NCBI GenBank assembly: GCA_016192135.1
Contig: JACPUR010000040.1
Coordinates: forward strand, 53,590 to 117,589
Source of the DNA: Candidatus Tectomicrobia bacterium
GTDB taxonomy: Bacteria; UBA8248
Direction: 5' to 3'
Length of the DNA stretch: 64,000 nt
This document shows positions 57,518 through 64,000 of this stretch, piece after piece (the stretch's first letter is position 1; every line of letters starts with the position of its first letter). The translations under genes were made by a program, and so were the position numbers. The notes beneath the pieces were generated by a model. That model saw only the letters and a program-made list of their open reading frames with translations, did no database searches and was not told the origin of the DNA.

Positions 57518-58006
57518 CTACCGGCGCGGGTTGGGGTTGTTGGGCGCGTACTTGGCGTCGATCCGCCGCTTGATCTCGGGGATGGGCATCCCCCGCCTGT
57601 ACATGTCCCTCGCGTCCAGCGAGATGTTCTGGCAGATCGCTCACCCGAAGGCGTGCTGGTCCGTGTAGCAGTCGAGGTTGTTCTGGTGGCCGGCGCTCTG
57701 GTAGCAGCCGCAGTAGCAGGGCATCCGCTCCAGGAGCTCCGGGTGATCCCGGGCGGCCTGGTAGGCCTCCCGCGTCCTTCCGAGGAACTGGGCGGGGTCC
57801 AGGGTCTTGGGCCGGGGGACGCGCGGCGTCCCCGTGAGGACGTACCGCGGATCGGCGTCGGCGACGGTGGGATCGGCGGGGGAAGGAGCCCCCAGGTACC
57901 AGGCCCCCGCGCCCAGGGCCGCCAGCAGCGCCGCCGCGAGGAAGGCCCATCCTATCTTGCCGGAGCCGGACCTCTTTCGTTTCATGGGGGACCTCTTTTG
58001 CTTCAT
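57518..58006 (-). CDS. PCYCGC-type exported selenoprotein (UxxC)
   Basis: A 162-residue exported protein read through TGA 57641-57643. An N-terminal anchor (WAFLAAALLAALGAGAWYLG) is followed by a linker and the signature MPCYCGCYQSAGHQNN, the PCYCGC motif. Then come LDCYTDQHAFG-U-AICQNISLDA and a helical tail ending at TAG 57518-57520. In relatives I recall a Cys at the U position (Cys-x-x-Cys). The motif's many Cys and His residues suggest metal or haem binding. An alternative start is 57985. A 5-bp hairpin (57609-57623) follows the TGA at SECIS distance. Confidence 0.82.
57609..57623 (-). promoter_or_regulatory. SECIS-like hairpin for the PCYCGC selenoprotein
   Basis: CTCGC-TGGAC-GCGAG on the minus strand, with its loop 23-27 nt downstream of the TGA. 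It is shorter and less canonical than the other hairpins. Confidence 0.45.
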
Positions 58007-58040
58007 GCTGCCCTCATCGCATTACCCGCTATCCGCCGTC

Positions 58041-58802
58041 CTAATCCCCGTGCAGAAGGCTCCGGATGTCCTCCCGCAGCCGCCGCAGGGTTTCCTCCTC
58101 AAAGAGGGGGAGGAACTCCCCCTCCGTTTGCGAGGCGGGGGATACGATGCCCATGTAAGCGCCCCGCACCCGGGCCTGCCTGTCCACCAGCACGAAGCGG
58201 GAGCTGTGGATGTAGGGCTGGGTGGGGCCGGGATGGTGGGCGTGGGCGGAACGCGGTGTCAGCCATTTCAAGAGCGAAGAAGATCCGGCCTTGCCCGCCC
58301 CCGCCTTCGGCTCCACCGCGTTCAGGCGGAATCCTTTCTGGGCGAGGCGGTAGATGGCCTCCTTCTCCCCCGTCAGGAAGAGCCACCTCTCGGGGTCGGC
58401 GCGGAATTTCCTCGCGTACCCCGCCAGGACCTCGGGTGTGTCCCGCTCCGGGTCCACCGTGAGGGAGACCAGCCGGAAGTCTTTCTCGCCCGCGAATTCC
58501 TTCTGGAGCTTCGCCATCTCCGCCGTCTGCAAGGGGCAGGTGTCGGTGCAGTGCGTGAAGATGAGATTGGCGACCCAGACCTTCCCCTTGAGGCCGGCGA
58601 GGGCGACCGCGCGGCCGCTCCGCTCGGTGAGGGAGAAATCGGGCACCTCCCAATAGACGGGCAGCTCCTCCCGGCCCAGGAGCACCCACCCGGCGCTTGC
58701 TCCCGCCAGCGCGGCGAGCAGCCACAGAACGAGACCCGCATAGAACGCCGTACGTTTCCCGCGGCCAGCCGCTTCCGCTTGCCCAGCTTGTGCTTGCTCC
58801 AT
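58041..58802 (-). CDS. Sco1/SenC-family copper chaperone
   Basis: A 253-residue membrane-anchored thioredoxin-fold protein. The anchor is AFYAGLVLWLLAALAGASAGWVL. LIFTHCTDTCPLQTAEMAKL gives the Sco C-x3-C copper site. LVSLTVDPERDTPEVLAGYARKF is typical, and the late His lies in YIHSSRFVLVD. Sco proteins deliver copper to cytochrome oxidase or act as thiol reductases. It has the insert KAGAGKAGSSSLLKWL, common in bacterial Sco. ATG 58802 is chosen over a TTG at 58808; AGGGG lies upstream. Confidence 0.88.
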   Translation of the reverse strand: MEQAQAGQAEAAGRGKRTAFYAGLVLWLLAALAGASAGWVLLGREELPVYWEVPDFSLTERSGRAVALAGLKGKVWVANLIFTHCTDTCPLQTAEMAKLQKEFAGEKDFRLVSLTVDPERDTPEVLAGYARKFRADPERWLFLTGEKEAIYRLAQKGFRLNAVEPKAGAGKAGSSSLLKWLTPRSAHAHHPGPTQPYIHSSRFVLVDRQARVRGAYMGIVSPASQTEGEFLPLFEEETLRRLREDIRSLLHGD

Positions 58803-58838
58803 AAACAACCCCTATCGAGACCGGGAGACCCCCCTCTG

Positions 58839-59384
58839 CTACAACCGCAGATACGCCTCCGTATTCCCCCATTCCCCCCTTTCCTGGCGGAAGCTCCTCG
58901 ACTTGTCGACGAGAACCTGCCCGTCCTCGGCCAGGACGATCTTCAGGCGCTCCAGGGGCCGGGGCGCGGGGCCCTCGAAATTCACCCCGCTCCGGTAGAA
59001 GCCGCTCCCATGGCAGGGGCACTTGAACTTGTTCTCCTGGGGGAGCCAGTTCGGGGTGCAGCCCAGGTGGGTGCAGACGGCCAGGAGGGCATAAAAGCCC
59101 CCCTCCTCCCGGACGATCCACACCCGCTGGCTCTGCTTGTAGCGCTCGTCCACCGCCCCCGCGATGTATTCCTCGGGCTGGCCCGCCTTGAACACTGGAG
59201 CAGGCTCGAAGAGGACCCGGGGGAAGAGAAAGCGGAGGAAACCCAGCAAGGCCACCCCCAGCGAGCCCAGGACGCCCAGCCACCCCACCCAGTTCATGAA
59301 GCGCCGCCGGTCCATGCCCCGGGGAGGAGGCTTCACCATCTCCCGGGGCATCTGAATCCGAGGCTTCTCCTTCACGGCTGCCAT
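58839..59384 (-). CDS. Rieske 2Fe-2S protein with membrane anchor
   Basis: A 181-residue protein. The N-terminal RRRFMNWVGWLGVLGSLGVALLGFL is a twin-arginine-like membrane anchor. The cluster motifs are CTHLGCTPNW and CPCHGSGFYRSG (C-x-H...C-x-x-H with the disulfide Cys). It resembles the Rieske subunit of bc/b6f complexes, but no cytochrome b gene is adjacent. GGAGGAGG precedes the ATG. It lies between the Sco and Asp-box genes in the same transcription unit. Confidence 0.88.
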   Translation of the reverse strand: MAAVKEKPRIQMPREMVKPPPRGMDRRRFMNWVGWLGVLGSLGVALLGFLRFLFPRVLFEPAPVFKAGQPEEYIAGAVDERYKQSQRVWIVREEGGFYALLAVCTHLGCTPNWLPQENKFKCPCHGSGFYRSGVNFEGPAPRPLERLKIVLAEDGQVLVDKSRSFRQERGEWGNTEAYLRL

Positions 59385-59439
59385 CTCGAAAGCCTCCTCC
59401 TCCGGGGAGGGGGAAGATGCCCCCCTCCCCGGAGACCGT

Positions 59440-60372
59440 TCAGTTCCGCGCCTGGTTCTGCTTCTTCCAGGACTTCCCGCCGTCCCCGCTCCGGTAGATC
59501 GTTCCTTCCGTCGTCGAGACGAAGATCTCCTCGGGACGCTTGGGGTTCACCGCCACGGCGGCAAGTTCCTTCAACTCGGGCGACATGGAAACCCACGCGC
59601 GGCCCCCGTCCGCGCTCCGGAAGAGCCCCTGGAGCATGGCCGCGTACATGACCTGCGCGTTCCCCGGGTCCGTCGTGAACCCATGCACCGTCCGTCTCGC
59701 GGGCAGACCGCCCACGTTGAGGAAGCCTCAGAATCAGTCCGGGCTCTTGAACAGGCCCTCCGTGGTGCCCGCGTAGAGGTAGATGCCCCCCATGCCGGTC
59801 GAGAGGTTCACCGAGGCGAGGGACTTCACCTCCCCCTTCGGGCCGTCCGCCACGCGCTCCCAGCTCTTCCCGCCGTCCCGGGTGCGGTAGATGCCCTCGG
59901 CCCCGTCCCGGACGGCCGCGTGGAGCTTCTCCGTGGAGTTGGGGTCGAAGGCGAGGCCGTGGATGTCCTGGCCGCCCAAGCCCTCGCTCATCCGCGCCCA
60001 GGTGGCGCCACCATCCACCGTCTTGAAGACCCCCGCCTCGTGCGTCCCGAGGTAGATGACCTTCGGGTTCCTCATGTCCGGGGCGATGGACATGACCTCC
60101 AGCTGGGGATGCCGGGGCGAGACCTTGGCCTCCTTCCACGTCTTCCCGCCGTCCTCGCTCCGCAGGAGGGCGTGATGCGTCCCCATCCAGAGGGTTTTGC
60201 CCCCGGCGTCCGTCACGAGCGCATGGACGTGCCCGTACCGGAAGCCGTCTTTCTCTCCCTGGGATGGCGAGGCCGCCAAGCCCGGGGAAGCCGCGCCGGC
60301 GCCCGCGAGCGAGAGAAGCGCCCCAAGGGCGCACGCGCCTCGCAGATTTCTTAGGCCCAATATCCGTCTCAC
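59440..60372 (-). CDS. Asp-box (BNR-like) propeller selenoprotein with a UxU motif
   Basis: A 310-residue exported repeat protein read through TGA 59734-59736 and TGA 59728-59730. The signal peptide contains ACALGALLSLAGAGAASPG. Asp-box turns recur: SEDGGKTW, TVDGGATW, TRDGGKSW, SADGGRAW and SGDGGKSW. At the place of one such turn the frame reads LFKSPD-U-F-U-GFLNVGG, so two selenocysteines (residues 213 and 215) replace an apparent Cys-Phe-Cys. The next repeats continue in frame to TGA 59440. A GGTCT-loop hairpin follows the second TGA. GTG 60372 has a perfect AAAGGAGGT site and overlaps the upstream stop. It may be a metal- or selenol-active propeller. Confidence 0.87.
59699..59715 (-). promoter_or_regulatory. 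SECIS-like hairpin with GGTCT loop
   Basis: On the minus strand GTGGGC-GGTCT-GCCCGC is a 6-bp stem (one G-T pair) whose loop is 19-23 nt after the second TGA. I recall GGUCU as the SelB-binding loop of the E. coli fdhF SECIS; the distance also matches. Confidence 0.75.
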
Positions 60373-60755
60373 GAGCGGACCTCCTTTATGGGTTCCTCCA
60401 AAACATTCTCCGCCAGGGGGACCGGCGGGGCGGCCGCTCCGCCCGCGCCCGGCTGCTGGCGCGACATCCGCCACATCATGAAGCCCATCGCGGCGGGACA
60501 CGCGAGAAAGGCGAGTGTGGAGAGGAGCGAGGCCCCGGTGATGCCGAGGACGCCCCCGAAGAGAGGCAGCGCCGCCAGCAGGAGAATCGGCGCGGCGCAG
60601 CAAGCGGCCATCTTCAGGTATCCCATGTGCCCGCCGCCCGGGTGGCAGCCGGCCCCGGCCCCTTCCGGCGCGGCTCCGCTGAATGGCTCAGCTCCCTTTG
60701 ACGGCTCCGGCTTACGAACCTCGGCGGGAGCGCTTTGCCGATCTTCTTTCGTCAT
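60369..60755 (-). CDS. Small membrane protein with Cys/His/Met motifs
   Basis: A 128-residue protein. A charged N-terminal tail is followed by GCHPGGGHMGYLKMAACCAAPILLLAALPLFGGV and a second helix TLAFLACPAAMGFMMWRM. The Cys-Cys pair at the head of helix 1 resembles MerT/DUF2933-type metal-related proteins. The stop overlaps the GTG of the propeller gene. GGAGG precedes ATG 60755. Confidence 0.7.
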   Translation of the reverse strand: MTKEDRQSAPAEVRKPEPSKGAEPFSGAAPEGAGAGCHPGGGHMGYLKMAACCAAPILLLAALPLFGGVLGITGASLLSTLAFLACPAAMGFMMWRMSRQQPGAGGAAAPPVPLAENVLEEPIKEVRS

Positions 60756-60837
60756 GGATCCATACCTCCGAATGATCCCTCCATTTCCGGAAGCCCTCCC
60801 CCTCCCGAAGCGAAGAGGGAGGGCTCCCGATGTGAAA

Positions 60838-61296
60838 TTAATAAATGGAGCGGGCGTGCCCCGTGCGCTTGTCCACGATGACCTTGTCCACGAGGGCGCC
60901 GTCCTTCGTCGTGATCTCCACGACAAAGCTGGCCGTTTCCTCCGTCACCTTCCCCGCCTTGAGGTTCGGGTTGCGGAGGTTCGTCAGGTATTGCTTGACG
61001 ATGGCTTCGGCCCTCTCCTTGGTGACGGGCTCGGCGGAGGCGGGCGAGGCCTCCATCATGCGGCCGCACTCGTTCATCATCCGCATCATGCCCATCATCC
61101 CGCCCATCCCGCCTTGACCACCCATCATCCCGCCGCCCTGGCCCATCATGCCGCCTTGACCCATTCCGCCTTGCCCCATCATGCCGGGGCCCATCATGCC
61201 CCCGCCTTGCCCGCCCATCATGCCCCCCTGGGCGAAGGCGTAGCCGGCGGCGGCGAGAGTCAGCAGTGCGGCGAGCGCGATGATTTTTCTGTTCAT
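60838..61296 (-). CDS. Methionine-rich exported protein
   Basis: A 152-residue secreted protein. The signal peptide IIALAALLTLAAAGYAFAQ is followed by a Gly-Met repeat region (GGMMGGQGGGMMGPGMM and onward) of about 45 residues, then a PepSY-like C-terminal domain (ERAEAIVKQYLTNLRNPNLKAGKVTE, FVVEITTKDGALVDKVIVDKRTG). Met-rich runs bind Cu(I) in several copper-resistance proteins, so a copper-buffering role is plausible. Confidence 0.75.
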   Translation of the reverse strand: MNRKIIALAALLTLAAAGYAFAQGGMMGGQGGGMMGPGMMGQGGMGQGGMMGQGGGMMGGQGGMGGMMGMMRMMNECGRMMEASPASAEPVTKERAEAIVKQYLTNLRNPNLKAGKVTEETASFVVEITTKDGALVDKVIVDKRTGHARSIY

Positions 61297-61502
61297 GGGA
61301 AACCTCCATTCCGCGAAAGGCTCCGCGCCCGAAAGGCCCGGGCGCCACGGGCCCCTCTTCGGGTACGTGCCGTTTTGAAACCAGACATTCCAAGTGAGCG
61401 CAGCGGAAACACCCCGCCCGGACCCCCGGTGCCTTCGGCCGCCCGGACAGCCGGGAGCCCGAAGGAGCGGCCCTCGGAACCCAGGGAGAACGGCGAGCGA
61501 GG

Positions 61503-61772
61503 CTAGGCGCGGGGTCTAGGAGGCGGCGTCTCGGGAAGGTGAGTCGTCTGGTCGAGGAAAGCGTAGGGGTGAGCCGCGAAACGGGCCTGCGGCTCCGGGG
61601 GGAGAGCCGGGTGGGCCTCTCCCTTGACGGTGGTCCCGCAGGGCCGGTTCTGGGAAGGGCACGGCGAGTTGGTGCCGCACACCGCCATCATGCCGGGCGA
61701 ACACGCCATGGCCGGGAAAGATACGGCCGCCAGGAACGCGAGCGCCAGGGCCGTCATCGCCAGCTTTCTCAT
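61503..61772 (-). CDS. Hypothetical exported Cys-rich protein
   Basis: An 89-residue protein with a signal peptide (TALALAFLAAVSFPAMA) and then CSPGMMAVCGTNSPCPSQNRPCG, with four Cys in 20 residues, and a Pro-rich tail. It has no known family. It is the most upstream minus-strand gene of the island. ATG 61781 is an alternative start. Confidence 0.55.
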   Translation of the reverse strand: MRKLAMTALALAFLAAVSFPAMACSPGMMAVCGTNSPCPSQNRPCGTTVKGEAHPALPPEPQARFAAHPYAFLDQTTHLPETPPPRPRA

Positions 61773-61938
61773 GGGGTCCATCCCGAAGCGGCGCGGGGGG
61801 AAAAGCGGGTTCCCTCCATCCAGAACCATGTTCTTTCCAAAAGATTCCCTTGTCAACGGCCCCCCTTGGCGCGGTCTGCCCCCCGGGCCTACATTCAGAG
61901 GGAGAACGCCGCCTCGGCCGCCTCCGGAGGGCGCGCAC

Positions 61939-62058
61939 ATGATGGACGGAATGGGCGGCATGGGCGGCATGATGTGGGCCGGCGGCCTGGCCTGGCTGCT
62001 CCTCCTCGTCGTCCTGGTCCTCGCCGCCGCCGCGCTGGTCAAGTATTTGAGGGCGTAG
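61939..62058 (+). CDS. Met-rich single-helix small membrane protein
   Basis: A 39-residue protein, MMDGMGGMGGMMWAGG then a single hydrophobic helix and a basic end (KYLRA). GGAGG lies 9 bp before the ATG. Short Met/Gly-rich one-helix proteins of this form often accompany copper-resistance genes. It is divergent from the minus-strand operon, on the same strand as the DUF411 gene. Confidence 0.6.
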   Translation: MMDGMGGMGGMMWAGGLAWLLLLVVLVLAAAALVKYLRA

Positions 62059-62070
62059 CGAGGAGACAAG

Positions 62071-62080
62071 CGCACACTAA
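62071..62080. repeat. Right inverted-repeat border of the selenoprotein island
   Basis: CGCACACTAA, exact complement of 55112-55121, directly precedes the MFS 3'-end remnant. Confidence 0.5.
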
Positions 62081-62087
62081 TCTCCTC

Positions 62088-62229
62088 CGCCGCCCTGGGC
62101 GGGGCCGTCATCGCTTGGGCAGACGTGGAAGGGCTCGGCTGGCTCGGGCTGGCGGCGGGAACAGGCGGTGCGTACTTCTGCGGAAGACCACTCAAACCGA
62201 GAACGGGGAGGGCGGTAGAGGGGGATTGA
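62088..62229 (+). pseudogene. Displaced 3' end of an MFS transporter gene
   Basis: The frame reads AALGGAVIAWADVEGLGWLG, then LAAGTGGAYFCGRPLKPRTGRAVEGD and a stop at 62227-62229. It aligns with the last 47 codons of the MFS gene at 54856-54996 (identical first 20 residues, diverging later). It has no start codon or upstream part. Its third-position changes show it is not a recent copy. Confidence 0.85.
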
Positions 62230-62287
62230 GGGAGGCTGTTTTTTTTCAGCGAGTCACATGCATCTTACCAAAAAGCGGAGCGACACT

Positions 62288-63055
62288 TCAGGAAAGTGAT
62301 TTACCTTTCTCTTGGGTGTCGGTTCGCGGAATAAGCTCATCCTTCAGGGCGAGGACCGCTTTGCGCCGGTCATTTCTCAAGGCGGGAACTACGTAAATTT
62401 CATGCAGTACCTCGGCCAGCGCTGCCAAGATGATCCTTAAATGCTTTGCCTCCCAACCATCGTAAGAATTCTCGTGCACCTTTGAACTAGTCACCTGTTG
62501 GATCGTAAGCAGGGTATCGAAAAATTCAGGCGAAACATCACGATATATCTGCTTCAACGACTTGATTCGACTCTCATAGTCGTCACCATCAGCTTTGCTT
62601 AATACGCCTAGTTCATATACGATTTTTCGAGCGCATGCCGATGCTCCAGTCAAAAAATTGCTTTTGAGGCATCCTTCAGCTTCGGTTAGCAACTCTCGAA
62701 GGATGCGAGGAACCCGCTCGTCAAGAACAAAGAATGAAGTTGGAACCGAGTAGAAAAAAGCTCGATCCAACACATCACCAGCATCTATGTCATCCTTAAA
62801 CGAAAATCTCCACCTGTCGTCGCCGCTGATCTTTCCGAGCCACTTATAATCAAGTTCCTCGAAAGTAAGGTGCATTGATTGCTTGCTACACGAATGGCAC
62901 ACAACGAAGAAACAGTGGCACCGCCTTTTGTCTGTCCAGTCAAAACTTACAATATCATAGATGGTGTAAGACACATGACGCCTGTTGCAGAAAGGACAGT
63001 TGTAGATCGATCCATCTACAAAGTAGCGATTATCTAAATAAGATTGGTCCGGCAT
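62288..63055 (-). CDS. Zinc-ribbon and DUF4145-like hypothetical protein
   Basis: A 255-residue protein. The N-terminal half has CPFCNRRHVSYTIYD and CHCFFVVCHSC, giving C-x-x-C pairs of a likely zinc ribbon. The C-terminal half has LLTEAEGCLKSNFLTGASACARKIVYELGV, the A-x-x-x-x-R-K-x-x-E pattern of DUF4145, often found in restriction or defence proteins. The gene is visibly AT-richer than its neighbours, which suggests transfer. Function is unknown. Confidence 0.75.
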   Translation of the reverse strand: MPDQSYLDNRYFVDGSIYNCPFCNRRHVSYTIYDIVSFDWTDKRRCHCFFVVCHSCSKQSMHLTFEELDYKWLGKISGDDRWRFSFKDDIDAGDVLDRAFFYSVPTSFFVLDERVPRILRELLTEAEGCLKSNFLTGASACARKIVYELGVLSKADGDDYESRIKSLKQIYRDVSPEFFDTLLTIQQVTSSKVHENSYDGWEAKHLRIILAALAEVLHEIYVVPALRNDRRKAVLALKDELIPRTDTQEKGKSLS

Positions 63056-63082
63056 AGCTACTCCCCAGATGCCTCCCTCCCC

Positions 63083-64000
63083 CTACCCCTGCCCCTTGAC
63101 GGCCTCTTTCCTTCTCGGCTCGGGGAAGACGTCCGGGTCGCAGATGACGTCGACGAGGACGGGCTTGTCCTGTTTGAGGGCCTCGGCGAAGACGGATTCC
63201 AAGTCCGCGGGGTCCTCGACGCGGTAGCCCACGGCGCCGAAGGCGCGGGCGTAGTCGTCGAAGCGGGGGTTGCCGATGCGGTCCCCGATGTAGCGGCCCC
63301 CGTAGAAGTGGCGCTGGTAGGCGCGCTCGGAGCCGAGGTTGAAGTTGTTCAGGATGACGCAGACGGTGTTGAGCCGCTCGCGCACGGCGGTCTCGAGCTC
63401 GGCCCCGTTGCAGAGAAACGCGCCGTCCCCGCTGATGGTGACTACGGGGCGGTCCGGGCAGGCGAGCTTGGCGCCGAGGCCGACGGGGTAGCCGATGCCG
63501 ATGGCGGCGAGGTCCTGGGGGGCGAGGAAGCTCCGGGGGCGGAGGAACCTCTGGTATTCGTAGGTGTAGCCGGCGGCGCTCCCGGCGTCGATGGTGAGGA
63601 TGGCGTCCCGGGGCAGCACCCGGGCGAGGGCGGCCTGGGCGCGGCGCGGGTCGATGGGCCTGCCGGGGAGCCTGAGGGCCGCCTCGCGGTGCCTCTCCTG
63701 GGCGGCGCACACCTGGGCGGCCTTCTCGCGCCAGGCGGGGCGGCTTCTCTTTTCCACGGCGCGCAAGAGGCCCTGGAGGACGAGGCCGGCGTCGGCGGCG
63801 ATGCCCACGTCGGCCCGGTAGGCGCGGCCGATTGAGCGGGGGTCCAGGGCGGCGTGGATGAGCTTGGCCCCCCCCGGGAGGAAGCCGGGCTTCAAGAAGC
63901 TCGTGGTGTGGGCGAGGCGGGTGCCCACGGCGAGCACCACGTCGGCCGCCTCGAAGAGGGCGCGCGCCTCGGGGAGGGTGCCCCGCCCGATGGAGCCGAG
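63083..64000 (-). CDS. Thiamine-diphosphate-dependent enzyme (acetolactate synthase-like), partial
   Basis: The C-terminal 305 or so residues of a ThDP enzyme; the start lies beyond the window. VVLAVGTRLAHTTSFLKPG and KLIHAALDPRSIGRAYRADVGI belong to the middle domain. ISGDGAFLCNGAELETAVRERLNTVCVILNN is the ThDP/Mg motif (GDG...NN). ALKQDKPVLVDVICDPDVFP is the usual C-terminal run. Acetolactate synthase, benzoylformate decarboxylase or oxalyl-CoA decarboxylase cannot be separated here. Confidence 0.87.
   Translation of the reverse strand, partial: LGSIGRGTLPEARALFEAADVVLAVGTRLAHTTSFLKPGFLPGGAKLIHAALDPRSIGRAYRADVGIAADAGLVLQGLLRAVEKRSRPAWREKAAQVCAAQERHREAALRLPGRPIDPRRAQAALARVLPRDAILTIDAGSAAGYTYEYQRFLRPRSFLAPQDLAAIGIGYPVGLGAKLACPDRPVVTISGDGAFLCNGAELETAVRERLNTVCVILNNFNLGSERAYQRHFYGGRYIGDRIGNPRFDDYARAFGAVGYRVEDPADLESVFAEALKQDKPVLVDVICDPDVFPEPRRKEAVKGQG

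Noticed and set aside
59440-59715. A separate Asp-box ORF after the TGAs
   Set aside because: It continues the same repeats in the same frame as the longer selenoprotein and has no ribosome site.
1-64000. tRNA or rRNA genes
   Set aside because: I saw no cloverleaf with a T-loop GTTCRA pattern or rRNA-like sequence, but this was by eye; tRNAscan-SE would settle it.

Overview
The window is very GC-rich, with tightly packed genes and many overlapping starts and stops. The gene content points to an uncultured Gram-negative bacterium. It has Sco, Rieske and CcdA/TlpA-type envelope redox proteins, lipoproteins, a DUF1207 outer-surface protein and the futalosine route to menaquinone (MqnA, MqnE, MqnC and a deaminase-type amidohydrolase). 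It also appears to decode UGA as selenocysteine. I would place it near deltaproteobacterial, Tectomicrobia, Rokubacteria or NC10-type lineages. That is inference from gene content; no rRNA or other marker gene is present.

Layout. 0-10.4 kb: HAD dehalogenase, a cNMP-binding protein, a PduO-type adenosyltransferase, a tartrate/malate-type dehydrogenase, a spermidine-synthase-like membrane protein, a family-5 solute-binding protein, a CoA-transferase A/B pair with a FIST protein, and an ECF sigma factor. 10.5-17 kb: two AhpD/carboxymuconolactone-decarboxylase-like proteins (one a CxxU selenoprotein), a BioF-like transferase, a fluoride riboswitch controlling a cation/proton antiporter, a ParE-type toxin-antitoxin pair, MgtC and a PPC/DUF296 protein. 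17-32 kb: menaquinone genes in two clusters, a molybdopterin oxidoreductase flanked by two paralogous membrane methyltransferases, and a sugar-type ABC transporter. 32-40 kb: a glutathione peroxidase remnant, a lipoprotein, NAPE-PLD-like and DUF1207 proteins, an AT-richer TIGR04255/PIN module and an SDR. 40-45.4 kb: zinc uptake (znuB, znuC, zur, znuA with a Zur-type operator) beside DUF1007 and NicO nickel/cobalt genes. 45.5-55 kb: housekeeping and small metabolic genes (DedA, ThrB, PncA, LMW-PTP, bifunctional nuclease, HDOD, YjbQ, cupin, MFS).

The most striking region is 55.1-62.1 kb, a compact envelope redox and probable metal-handling island. Four genes carry in-frame TGA codons exactly where family members have redox or metal-binding cysteines: DUF411/CopG-like (U-G-C-C), TlpA-like (U-P-V-U), PCYCGC-type (U-x-x-C) and an Asp-box propeller protein (U-F-U). 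Each TGA is followed by a bacterial SECIS-like hairpin. One of these has the apical loop GGTCT that I recall from E. coli fdhF. With CcdA, Sco, Rieske and Met/Cys-rich small proteins, the set looks like a selenol-based periplasmic redox or copper/soft-metal system. It is bracketed by a 10-bp inverted repeat and by a displaced fragment of the 3' end of the upstream MFS gene, which suggests it was acquired as a unit.
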